A stretch of DNA of 64,000 nucleotides from Candidatus Fibrimonadaceae bacterium. Its GTDB lineage: Bacteria; Fibrobacterota; Fibrobacteria; Fibrobacterales; Fibrobacteraceae. Made by a program: the position numbers and the translations under genes. The stretch's first letter is position 1. Each line of letters begins with the position of its first letter. The stretch is taken from positions 1 to 64,000 of the forward strand of contig JAITFN010000015.1 in assembly GCA_031281345.1 (NCBI GenBank), given 5' to 3'. Below, in pieces: positions 36,236 through 42,614 of the stretch. The notes beneath the pieces are model-generated. The model did not search any database. It was not told where the DNA came from and saw nothing but the letters and a program-made list of their open reading frames with translations.

Positions 36236-37000
36236 ATGCCTGTAATTCAAACCGATATTGAAACATTTGAGCAAATTGTAATAAATGGCTCTGCGGAAAA
36301 AGCTATTGCGGTTGCTTTTGAGGCATCACCTGCGCTGGAAAAACTCGCCAGCGAACTTAGATTCACCATAGCAAAGCTAGACCCCGAAGACCCTAACAAC
36401 CAGCAGCTTGCCGCTTACCTGCGCGTAAGCGCAATAACCGATATTCGCATTTTCAAAAACAGGCAAATTGTAGCCAACATAGATGGCACTCTTTCCGAAG
36501 CAGAGCTAAAAAAACAACTCTTGCCGTTTTTTTTATCAGAAGAAGAAAGTCTGTTGCTAAATGCCGAAGAAGCCATAAATTTTGGGCAAGCAACTGCGGC
36601 TATAAAAATTCTGCAAAAACTATTTGAAAAAAATCCGAGCAACAAAAAAGGTTGCTATCTGCTCGCAAAAGCCAAAGTTATGGCTGGCAAAAAAGAAGAG
36701 GCAAAAACTTTATTGCAAAATATAAAAGAAGGCGATGATTTTTACAATGAATCAAAATCCCTCATTGAGTTAATGGAATTTTACGAAGATGCCGTGCCCC
36801 CTTACGACAAGGCTTATAAATTAGCATCTCAAAACAAATACAAAGAAGCCTTGGACTCATTTTTAGAACTTATTGAAAACAAGCAAGACAAAGAGGGCAA
36901 GGCGAAAAAAGCTATGATAACGTTGTTCTCCGTTCTTGGTCCCAAGCACGAGCTGACTTGGGAGTATAGGGCAAAACTCAATAGGTTGATTTATATATAG
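36236..37000 (+). CDS. Thioredoxin-fold TPR protein (CnoX/YbbN-like)
   Basis: A 254-aa cytosolic protein. Residues about 1-100 have a thioredoxin-like fold pattern without a CxxC active site (AVAFEASPALEKLASELRFTIAKLDPED ... ITDIRIFKNRQIVANIDG). Residues about 105-250 are helical TPR-type (ATAAIKILQKLFEKNPSNKKGCYLLAKAKVMAG). This is the layout of CnoX-type chaperedoxins that hold oxidised clients. Without a CxxC, redox activity is unlikely. Its stop shares a base with the start of the next gene. Confidence 0.75.
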   Translation: MPVIQTDIETFEQIVINGSAEKAIAVAFEASPALEKLASELRFTIAKLDPEDPNNQQLAAYLRVSAITDIRIFKNRQIVANIDGTLSEAELKKQLLPFFLSEEESLLLNAEEAINFGQATAAIKILQKLFEKNPSNKKGCYLLAKAKVMAGKKEEAKTLLQNIKEGDDFYNESKSLIELMEFYEDAVPPYDKAYKLASQNKYKEALDSFLELIENKQDKEGKAKKAMITLFSVLGPKHELTWEYRAKLNRLIYI

Positions 37001-38202
37001 TGCATATCTCCCTTCTTCCTTCTCGCGAAAAATCCCTGCTGCGCCTTCACCCTTGGGTGTTCAGCGGTGCGGTGGATAAAGTGAATGGAAACCCAAAACT
37101 TGGCGAAAATGTTGAAATTGTTGATAGCAAAGGTAATTTTTTGGCTTGGGGTGCATATTCGCCAAATTCGCAGATAAGGGCGAGGGTTTGGAGTTTTGAG
37201 AGAAACGAAAAAATAGATAAAGATTTTTTTGTACGCAAGTTAAAGCGTTGTTTGGAGAGCCGTAGTGTTATGGGCTTTGAGCCAAAGGGAGCAAATGCAT
37301 TTCGCTTGGCTAATGCGGAGAATGATTTTTTGCCAGGGTGCATAATTGATTATTATGCGAGTTATTTAAGCGTTCAGTTGCTCTCTGCTGGCTGGGAAAT
37401 TTTTAGGGGAATTTTAGTTGAGTGTTTAATGGAAATTTTCCCGAATTGCAAAGGGATTATTGAGCGTTCAGATAGCAGTGTTCGCATAAAAGAGGGCTTG
37501 GAGCCGCAGGTGAAAATTTTAGCGGGGGAAATTCCTCAAAATGCGGTGGAAATAGAAGAAAATGGGTTAAAAATTTTGGTTGATTTGCACAGCGGGCACA
37601 AAACCGGATATTATTTAGACCAAAGAAATGCGAGAAAGAGAATTGGCGAGCTTGCCAAAGACAAGCGTGTTTTGAACTGCTTTTGCTATACCGGAGGATT
37701 TGGCTTGTTTGCCGCAAAGGGAGGCTCAAAATTTGTTAGGCAAGTTGATGTTTCTGCTTCTGCGCTTGAGCTTGCAAAGCAAAATGCCGCATTGAACGGC
37801 TTGGAAAGTGCAGAAATTGAATACGCAGAAGCAGATGTATTCACACACTTGCGCAAATGCAGGGACAAGGGCGAAACCTTTGACCTCATAATCCTAGATC
37901 CGCCTAAATTTGCGGAATCTACAAGCCAAGTGGAAAAGGCGGCAAAGGGCTACAAAGACATTAACTTATTGGCTATTAAACTGCTCGCTCCAGGTGGAAT
38001 GCTCGCCACATTTAGTTGCAGTGGGCATATAAGTGCTGAGTTATTCCAAAAAATAGCAGCAGATGCTGCAGTTGATGCAAAACGCCAAGTACAAATTTTG
38101 GAAAGTTTTAGACAGGCACAAGACCACCCAGTGCTAGGGTCATTCCCAGAGGGAATGTATTTAAAAGGATTGCTTTTATTTAGTGGCTCCGAGCAGATTT
38201 GA
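37000..38202 (+). CDS. Class I SAM-dependent rRNA methyltransferase (RlmI-like)
   Basis: A 400-aa protein with an N-terminal PUA domain (LLRLHPWVFSGAVDKVNG), a linker and a Rossmann methyltransferase domain. SAM and catalytic motifs include VLNCFCYTGGFGLFAAKGG, DLIILDPPKFAESTSQ and LATFSCSGH. RlmI methylates C1962 of 23S rRNA. The start is a GTG sharing its G with the previous stop. The final residues SGSEQI and the stop are encoded by antisense tRNA-Phe sequence (att copy A), so the gene ran into the convergent tRNA gene before element insertion. Confidence 0.9.
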   Translation: MHISLLPSREKSLLRLHPWVFSGAVDKVNGNPKLGENVEIVDSKGNFLAWGAYSPNSQIRARVWSFERNEKIDKDFFVRKLKRCLESRSVMGFEPKGANAFRLANAENDFLPGCIIDYYASYLSVQLLSAGWEIFRGILVECLMEIFPNCKGIIERSDSSVRIKEGLEPQVKILAGEIPQNAVEIEENGLKILVDLHSGHKTGYYLDQRNARKRIGELAKDKRVLNCFCYTGGFGLFAAKGGSKFVRQVDVSASALELAKQNAALNGLESAEIEYAEADVFTHLRKCRDKGETFDLIILDPPKFAESTSQVEKAAKGYKDINLLAIKLLAPGGMLATFSCSGHISAELFQKIAADAAVDAKRQVQILESFRQAQDHPVLGSFPEGMYLKGLLLFSGSEQI

Positions 38203-38226
38203 ACTGCTGACGCACGGATTTTCAGT
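38179..38226 (-). repeat. Attachment-site copy A: 3' part of tRNA-Phe
   Basis: 48 bp identical to the 3' half of tRNA-Phe at 47435-47482, from just outside the acceptor end through the T arm, variable loop and anticodon loop. Identity then breaks (CAGTGGCAAAT). Because the tRNA lies on the minus strand, this left copy is the displaced original 3' end, which marks the outer left border of the island. It overlaps the end of the RlmI-like gene. Confidence 0.93.
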
Positions 38227-38372
38227 GGCAAATGAAGCTGGAAATCATCGGATTCTTTTGAGTTTCGTGCATTCCATAATTAGCATTGCTTTGGCACTGT
38301 CATAAGACTGACACTTAAATTCCTTATGTTAATAATAATTTTATTATTTTAACCAAAAGTAGGAGAAATGTT

Positions 38373-38663
38373 ATGAAAAAAATACTTTTTATTGCCACTT
38401 GCTTATTCTTATTAAGCTGTTCATCTGAAAATGAAGATGATGAGTGGATTCAACCTAGAGCGTGCTTTAAATTGCTACCGCCCTGTGTTCCTTATCATGA
38501 CGAGTACACTTCTAAGGAGTGCAATTCAAGCGAGGTAATAGAACAAGCAACATTAACTCTTGAAGAACATGGATGCTTATTCAAGAAATCAGCTTGCTTA
38601 GAAAATGAAATTGAGGGTCGTGATAATGAAAAAAACATAAAGTGTGAGCGTGAATTAAATTAG
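38373..38663 (+). CDS. Small Cys-rich lipoprotein
   Basis: A 96-aa protein with lipobox LLSC (MKKILFIATCLFLLSCSS). The mature part has six Cys (ACFKLLPPCVPY, KECNS, HGCLF, SACLEN, IKCER), consistent with three disulfides. AGGAGAAATGTT precedes the ATG. No family recognised. It is the first gene inside element 1. Confidence 0.65.
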   Translation: MKKILFIATCLFLLSCSSENEDDEWIQPRACFKLLPPCVPYHDEYTSKECNSSEVIEQATLTLEEHGCLFKKSACLENEIEGRDNEKNIKCERELN

Positions 38664-38852
38664 TTATTCTACTTCGTAAGCCAAATTGTTTATTCTCAAA
38701 AAGCCATTCCAACGAACTTCAGCTCTATAAACAACATTGCGTTCCCCTTGAAGTAAAATGTTCCACTGACTAATAATCTCCTGCTCATCGTCAGCCAGCC
38801 CAATAGACCACGTGCTTTTTGCTATGAAAGGCACGAACCGTGTCATTTCCAT
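38664..38852 (-). CDS. Small hypothetical protein
   Basis: A 62-aa ORF that begins MEMTRFVPFIAKSTW and ends RWNGFLRINNLAYEVE. Its stop abuts the stop of the lipoprotein on the other strand. Composition is protein-like (Trp, aromatic, acidic residues), but no ribosome site is evident. Could be real or chance. Confidence 0.35.
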   Translation of the reverse strand: MEMTRFVPFIAKSTWSIGLADDEQEIISQWNILLQGERNVVYRAEVRWNGFLRINNLAYEVE

Positions 38853-38911
38853 GTCAATTATAGGAAGCTAGGGAACTCCTACACACTAAAATACCATACA
38901 TGGATTATTAA

Positions 38912-39112
38912 CTATTGCTTTCTGTCGGTTAAATCAAGTTCAAGACCGGTCTTAATGCAATTTGCAATAACACACACAAACACATAACCGCAAAAAATGT
39001 TCTCAATAACATCACATACATCTTTTGATAGAAAAAAGGGACATACAAAGATTAAGGTAAATAAGAAAATCATAATTCTAAACAGCCATTTATCAACTTT
39101 TATCTTTGTCAT
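38912..39112 (-). CDS. Small membrane protein, two TM helices
   Basis: A 66-aa protein with a basic N-terminus (MTKIKVDKWLFR) and two hydrophobic segments (IMIFLFTLIFVCPFFL and IENIFCGYVFVCVIANCI). It starts right after a GGAGG-containing copy of the repeated leader. It shares the opening MTKIK and upstream sequence with the 35-aa ORF next to it, suggesting duplication of a leader-plus-start cassette. Confidence 0.55.
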   Translation of the reverse strand: MTKIKVDKWLFRIMIFLFTLIFVCPFFLSKDVCDVIENIFCGYVFVCVIANCIKTGLELDLTDRKQ

Positions 39113-39127
39113 CTTATACCTCCATAG

Positions 39128-39164
39128 CTAATCTACAAAATTTCTCCGCAAGTGGATCAAATTA
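39128..39164 (-). repeat. Repeated intergenic module, copy 1 (37 nt)
   Basis: The 37-nt string CTAATCTACAAAATTTCTCCGCAAGTGGATCAAATTA (plus-strand reading) matches 40170-40206 at 35 of 37 positions. Its first part is also shared with 39501-39521. On the minus strand it forms the leader of the downstream gene and runs into the ATGGAGG ribosome site. Reuse of one leader for unrelated small genes suggests cassette-like duplication. Confidence 0.75.
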
Positions 39165-39173
39165 AAACAGAAA

Positions 39174-39281
39174 TTAAGGAATAAGCTCAATGAGCTTGAG
39201 AAGCAAAATCCATCCAAATACACTAAGCACTAAAGCACTTGTTGCTGGGCGTGCTTTCATAAACGATTTTATCTTTGTCAT
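39174..39281 (-). CDS. 35-aa single-TM micropeptide
   Basis: Too short for the ORF track. The minus-strand ATG at 39281 opens MTKIKSFMKARPATSALVL and continues into a hydrophobic helix ending LLLKLIELIP. It starts 1 bp after the stop of the upstream gene, so it could be translationally coupled. The first five residues match the 66-aa membrane protein. Whether it is expressed is not known; similar short hydrophobic peptides can be toxins or membrane-complex accessories. Confidence 0.45.
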   Translation of the reverse strand: MTKIKSFMKARPATSALVLSVFGWILLLKLIELIP

Positions 39282-39282
39282 C

Positions 39283-39492
39283 TTATACCCCCAAAGCATT
39301 ACAAATTTTCCTTATTAACCCGTGGTAAAACATAGCATTCATACTTTTGGAATCCATTAGATAATTATCATAATCCTTTACATAAAGCTCTAAGTAATTT
39401 GTGACATTATTTCTCATACCAATTAAATGCTCTGGATCATGCTCTTTTAGCAACTCAAAAAGTTTTAGCCATTTGTCTCTAGGTACCATCAT
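39283..39492 (-). CDS. Small hypothetical protein
   Basis: The ORF track starts at 39504, but that ATG belongs to the GGAG ribosome site of the shared leader. The ATG at 39492 (MMVPRDKWLKLFELL) sits 8 nt after GGAG and gives 69 aa. The protein is soluble and mixed charged, with no known motif. It is followed immediately by the 35-aa ORF. Confidence 0.5.
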   Translation of the reverse strand: MMVPRDKWLKLFELLKEHDPEHLIGMRNNVTNYLELYVKDYDNYLMDSKSMNAMFYHGLIRKICNALGV

Positions 39493-39500
39493 TTTACACT

Positions 39501-39521
39501 CCATAGCTAATCTACAAAATT
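39501..39521 (-). repeat. Repeated intergenic module, copy 2 (partial, 21 nt)
   Basis: CCATAGCTAATCTACAAAATT is shared exactly with 39122-39142. The copy overlaps the stop of the 132-aa gene and contains the ribosome site of the next gene. It is the shortest of the three copies. Confidence 0.7.
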
Positions 39522-39918
39522 ATTCCATGTCTCTTAACCAAAAAACTTTATTTCGTTTGTGCCACTCATAATTTGCGCAATAATTTTTATACCAAAAGTC
39601 TAGTCTAGTACTCATAGCTTCTATTTCTTTTTCCACTTCTTTGTCTATTTCATAAGGACAAAGTCCAGTTTCTACGCATGGATACCATGTAAGTTCTTCA
39701 CGAAACACCTCAGAATTAGTTGCAACTAAATTCCTATAAAAAGCATAGTATGCTTTAGTGTAATACTCTATAGGAATTTTTTTTAAATCAAGCTGTTTTT
39801 TTAAGTCACTAGCAAAGACCTTTTTTGTCATAACATCGTTATACATTTTACATGATTTATTTGTATCTGCCATAGAAATACTGGTCATTAGTGCAACTGC
39901 TACAAGAACTTTTTTCAT
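39520..39918 (-). CDS. Secreted hypothetical protein
   Basis: A 132-aa protein with a cleavable-type signal peptide (MKKVLVAVALMTSISMADT). The mature part is helical and Tyr/Trp-rich with four Cys (SCKMYNDV, WYPCVETGLCPYEI, KNYCANYEW). The upstream sequence AAGGAGAATAATTATGAAAAA is identical to that of the 49-aa gene, so the two share a leader. Function unknown. Confidence 0.6.
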   Translation of the reverse strand: MKKVLVAVALMTSISMADTNKSCKMYNDVMTKKVFASDLKKQLDLKKIPIEYYTKAYYAFYRNLVATNSEVFREELTWYPCVETGLCPYEIDKEVEKEIEAMSTRLDFWYKNYCANYEWHKRNKVFWLRDME

Positions 39919-40002
39919 AATTATTCTCCTTTTTTGGCTAAAGCCTTTTCCCTTTTGTTATGTCGTAATAACATAAAAATAATTCTGCCTCAGAATGAAA
40001 TT

Positions 40003-40152
40003 CTAAAATAAGGTTTTTCTCAATGGAATACCCTCGGCTAATTTCTCAAGAGCTGTTTTATTGTCTTCTTCGCTTGTCTTCATTTTAGAATAAGCGAATG
40101 CTGTTGAAGCCAAAGCCACGGCAAACGCAACTACTACGATTTTCTTTTTCAT
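40003..40152 (-). CDS. 49-aa secreted small protein
   Basis: The ORF-track start at 40191 is an artefact of the leader repeat. The ATG at 40152, preceded by AAGGAGAATAATT, gives MKKKIVVVAFAVALASTAFAYSK and a short mature peptide of about 29 aa ending GIPLRKTLF. A signal peptide on such a short product resembles secreted peptide precursors (bacteriocin- or signal-like), but nothing confirms this. Confidence 0.55.
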   Translation of the reverse strand: MKKKIVVVAFAVALASTAFAYSKMKTSEEDNKTALEKLAEGIPLRKTLF

Positions 40153-40169
40153 AATTATTCTCCTTTTAA

Positions 40170-40206
40170 CTAATCTACAAAATTTCTCCACAATTGGATC
40201 AAATTA
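40170..40206 (-). repeat. Repeated intergenic module, copy 3 (37 nt)
   Basis: Full-length copy of the 37-nt module, differing from 39128-39164 at two positions. It lies just upstream of the AAGGAG site of the 49-aa gene, in the same position relative to its gene as copy 1. Confidence 0.75.
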
Positions 40207-40272
40207 TTTTCATTTTTTCTGCTTGGATAGCACTTTCTTTATTAGAGGCGAAATCTTTAAGAAATGGACTTT

Positions 40273-40632
40273 TTAAATTTTAATTTTACCTTCTACAATT
40301 AGTTTTACCACTGTTTTAGTAAAAGTATCGCTGGAGTTATGACGTTTATGTTCTTTAAGTTCTTGTTTAATGGATTCTTTTTCATCATCTGTTAAATTAT
40401 TCCATCCTGGGTACTTCCTTTCCCATTTTGCTTCTTTTTTTATTTTTGCAATGATTTCATCAGTATAAACAATGTCATGCTCAGTAGGCGGTCTTAACAT
40501 TCTTAGAAAACCAGTGAAAATGTATTTATCGTCTAAATCTTCATCTGCTATAATGAATTTATCCCCGAATTTACTCTTAATCTCTTCTTTCAGAGCCTTT
40601 ATCTTATCATTTTTCTTAATAATTTCTGGCAT
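40273..40632 (-). CDS. Hypothetical soluble protein
   Basis: A 119-aa charged protein (about one third Lys, Glu and Asp) with no signal peptide. The sequence LRPPTEHDIVYTDEIIAKIKKEAKWERKYPGWNNLTDDEKESIKQ suggests helices. It resembles no family I know. It is divergent from the 112-aa gene at 40719, so the roughly 85-bp gap may hold a shared regulatory region. Confidence 0.5.
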   Translation of the reverse strand: MPEIIKKNDKIKALKEEIKSKFGDKFIIADEDLDDKYIFTGFLRMLRPPTEHDIVYTDEIIAKIKKEAKWERKYPGWNNLTDDEKESIKQELKEHKRHNSSDTFTKTVVKLIVEGKIKI

Positions 40633-40718
40633 AAATGTTACAATTTAGAAAAATCTTAACATTTTTGACTATTTGGGAAGCGACTATTAATACACATGTT
40701 AAACTTTTGGAGGCAACT

Positions 40719-41057
40719 ATGAAAAGTTCCCAAAACAATGCTGCGGATAGCCGCTCAAAGATGAAATTCTCTGAAAAAGCCAAATTTGACGATTTTAGGG
40801 ATTTTTCAAGGTACAATGACGAGCAATTAGCTTACGAATGTGTATTAGACTGTGGCTATTCCATTCAAGAGTATAATGAATGGAATAATTCTAGGCTGAT
40901 AAAAACGGAACTAATAAACAAGTTTGTAGTAAAACGAATCAAAGCTGGGGAATTACCCAAAGAGGTAATAGAGGATTTTCATCTTCTATTCATAGAAGAT
41001 GTTGATGCTTTGGAAGTCTTGAATAAGCTTTCGGTTGTTTTCATGGATTGGAAGTAG
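40719..41057 (+). CDS. Hypothetical soluble protein
   Basis: The start is moved from 40635 to the ATG at 40719, because TTGGAGG lies 8 nt upstream. The result is 112 aa beginning MKSSQNNAADSRSKMKFSEKAKFDDF. The protein is acidic and helical (LPKEVIEDFHLLFIEDVDALEVLNKL), with no known domain. TTGACT at 40665-40670 followed 17 bp later by TAATAC is a possible promoter. Confidence 0.55.
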   Translation: MKSSQNNAADSRSKMKFSEKAKFDDFRDFSRYNDEQLAYECVLDCGYSIQEYNEWNNSRLIKTELINKFVVKRIKAGELPKEVIEDFHLLFIEDVDALEVLNKLSVVFMDWK

Positions 41058-41080
41058 AACTATAATTGCATAAATAAAAA

Positions 41081-41172
41081 TGGCCACGGGTGTTTGGCCA
41101 TAACTCATCAGAGATACACCCTCACGTTTCCTAGGCAAAATGTGAGTATTAACAAGAAGCCCTAGCGTGAGG
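41081..41172 (+). promoter_or_regulatory. Two hairpins in the leader of the 222-aa gene
   Basis: Hairpin 1 is TGGCCA-8 nt-TGGCCA (41081-41100). Hairpin 2 pairs CCTCACG(ttt)CTAGG (from 41119) with CCTAG/CGTGAGG (to 41172), 12 bp with one bulge. It ends 8 nt before the ATG at 41181, so folding would hide the GTGAGG ribosome site. This suggests translational control of the gene. Confidence 0.5.
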
Positions 41173-41180
41173 TACAAATT

Positions 41181-41849
41181 ATGAGAACAAACATAAAACT
41201 ATGCCATGAGGAAGTTGAATACAAAAAAACTCTTGGACGGTATGGAAAAGAAATGGTTAAACAAAACCATGACAACCTTAAGGTAATGCTTAACTGGCTT
41301 ATGCAGGAAGATACTTACCCTTCTTACGAAGAGTATAAGGAAGCATTTTTAGAGCAAGGCAAAAATAGGCAATGGACACCAGAGGCACGAACAGAAGGAG
41401 CTATTCAGTATCTTTGGAAACATCAAGCAGGAAAATGGAACCAGCAGAGGAATTTGAAACCATTTCAAAACACTTCAGAGCATTCCATCTCATCTCACCC
41501 ATCTCATTCCACTTCACCCATTACACCCATTTCATTACATAAGAGTTCATCAGAGACTACAGAGAACACTAGAGAAACACCAGAGGCACCTAGAGAATCT
41601 CAGAGAAATACAGAGACTACAGAGAACTCAGAGACTACAGAGAAACAACAAATTATTGAACTTTTGAATGAACATAAAGAAGTTCTAGAAGAACAAATAA
41701 AGTCTTATGAAGGTTTCTGTTCTTACAAAGAAGTTTATTTAAATGAACTCTTTACTCTGTTTAAGACAAAGCATCCTAACTTAGTTTATAATGATAAAAG
41801 TCTAAGACATAACTTTATCACCTGCATTTATGACTTCTACAGGCACTAG
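41181..41849 (+). CDS. Hypothetical protein with Thr/Glu/Ser repeat linker
   Basis: A 222-aa protein in three parts: a charged helical N-terminus (about 1-90, HEEVEYKKTLGRYGKEMVKQNHDNLKVML), a low-complexity linker rich in Ser, Thr, Glu and Pro (about 95-155, including ETTENTRETPEAPRE and NTETTENSETTE), and a helical C-terminus (about 160-222). The linker DNA contains a short imperfect tandem repeat (AGAGACTACAGAGAA). The overall plan resembles small element-borne DNA-binding or replication accessory proteins, but no motif confirms it. Confidence 0.5.
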   Translation: MRTNIKLCHEEVEYKKTLGRYGKEMVKQNHDNLKVMLNWLMQEDTYPSYEEYKEAFLEQGKNRQWTPEARTEGAIQYLWKHQAGKWNQQRNLKPFQNTSEHSISSHPSHSTSPITPISLHKSSSETTENTRETPEAPRESQRNTETTENSETTEKQQIIELLNEHKEVLEEQIKSYEGFCSYKEVYLNELFTLFKTKHPNLVYNDKSLRHNFITCIYDFYRH

Positions 41850-41868
41850 TTTGTTTGAAAAGGATTTT

Positions 41869-41999
41869 ATGGGCCTGACAACCCGCACGGGTACCCTTCT
41901 CCCCCGCTGGGTCTCTCACGCTAATACCCCTAGTTCCTTGTCAAATGTGTTGGTTGGTAGGAACAGGTGGGCTAATGCAAACGAGGGAACTAACCCTTT
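41869..41999. other. GC-rich, structured non-coding stretch in element 1
   Basis: Between the 222-aa gene and att copy B lie about 130 bp much richer in G+C than the surrounding island. They contain ACCCGCACGGGT (41881-41892), TAGTTCC paired with GGAACTA (41931-41937 / 41986-41992), an alternative GTTCC/GGAAC pairing, and a repeated GCTAAT. The ORF-track entry across it has no ribosome site and unlikely composition. A structured RNA or a DNA-processing site is possible. Confidence 0.4.
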
Positions 42000-42135
42000 A
42001 TCTCAGGCATTATAAATAATTGCATTCTTTTTGTGCCACTCCCCGCAATTGAAATTAGATTATCCACTAGGTTTTATCGCAAGTGACATGGAAATGTCAT
42101 AATCTATGGGTGGAGAAATGGCAAAACCAAAGAGA

Positions 42136-42187
42136 TTTAGTGGCTCCGAGCAGATTTGAACTGCTGACGCACGGATTTTCAGTCCGA
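42136..42187 (-). repeat. Attachment-site copy B: internal 3' part of tRNA-Phe
   Basis: 52 bp identical to 47435-47486, of which the first 48 bp are also identical to copy A. It lies between element 1 and element 2 in the same orientation as A and the intact tRNA. It marks a junction between two tandem insertions or an internal hybrid att site. Confidence 0.93.
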
Positions 42188-42614
42188 TAGTATCCAAGAG
42201 GATTACAGTCAAATCTAGTAAATCTAACCGTTGTTCCTAAATTACCAAACACTTCCACCATTTTCATTATTTCTTGTGTCACTTTAATGTCACCTCACTA
42301 AACCTTATTTTAAAACTAACTTTTTTCTATAAAAGAGTTCATTTTATTTTCAAAAAATAAATAAATCGTGCCGGCACGAAGCCGATAAAATAGGGGTTTG
42401 TGGGTAGGTGGTGTTTTAACAGGTTCTAACAAATTCTAGGGGTGGTTCTAGGTGGGGTGGTGGGTTTGTAGGGTAAAGGGTAGGGGTCAAGGGTTCAACC
42501 CCAAAATCAAACAAGTAAATAATTTAGGGGGTGTTAAGTGAATTTGTTTTTTCACTATTATTTTTTTTTATTTCACTTAATACACCCAAAAAATTTCTAG
42601 GGCTGTGTGTCTTT
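42188..42614. other. Left end of element 2: arm-site-like repeat, 12-bp palindrome and G-rich tract
   Basis: These 427 bp contain no credible gene. They contain TTGTGTCACTTTAATGTCACC (42274-42294), matching TTGTGTCAGTTTAGTGTCAGG at the other end of the element (47351-47371). They also contain the perfect palindrome CGTGCCGGCACG (42367-42378), then a G-rich plus strand with runs such as GGGGTGGTTCTAGGTGGGG (about 42391-42495), able in principle to form G-quadruplexes, and an inverted GGGGT/ACCCC pair near 42483. Recombination or replication signals are likely. Confidence 0.55.

Larger units (their letters stand above)
38179..42183. mobile_element. Element 1: integrase-less tRNA-Phe-flanked island (CIME-like), about 4 kb
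   Basis: This DNA is bounded by att copies A and B in direct orientation. It contains about ten small genes, most with signal peptides or TM helices, repeated intergenic modules and structured non-coding DNA. No recombinase, replication or conjugation gene is visible. It fits a cis-mobilisable element or a decayed island whose mobility would depend on the integrase of element 2. The tandem arrangement itself is seen directly; mobility is inferred. Confidence 0.8.

Noticed and set aside
41869-41999. Integron attC site or cassette array in element 1
   Set aside because: No inverted RYYYAAC/GTTRRRY pair of the right spacing was found, and there is no integron integrase.
41830-42015. 61-aa plus-strand ORF across the GC-rich stretch
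   Set aside because: No ribosome site, overlaps the end of the 222-aa gene, and the underlying DNA looks structured rather than coding.
42097-42282. 61-aa minus-strand ORF containing ENPCVSSSNLLGATK
   Set aside because: Same artefact, translated through att copy B of tRNA-Phe.
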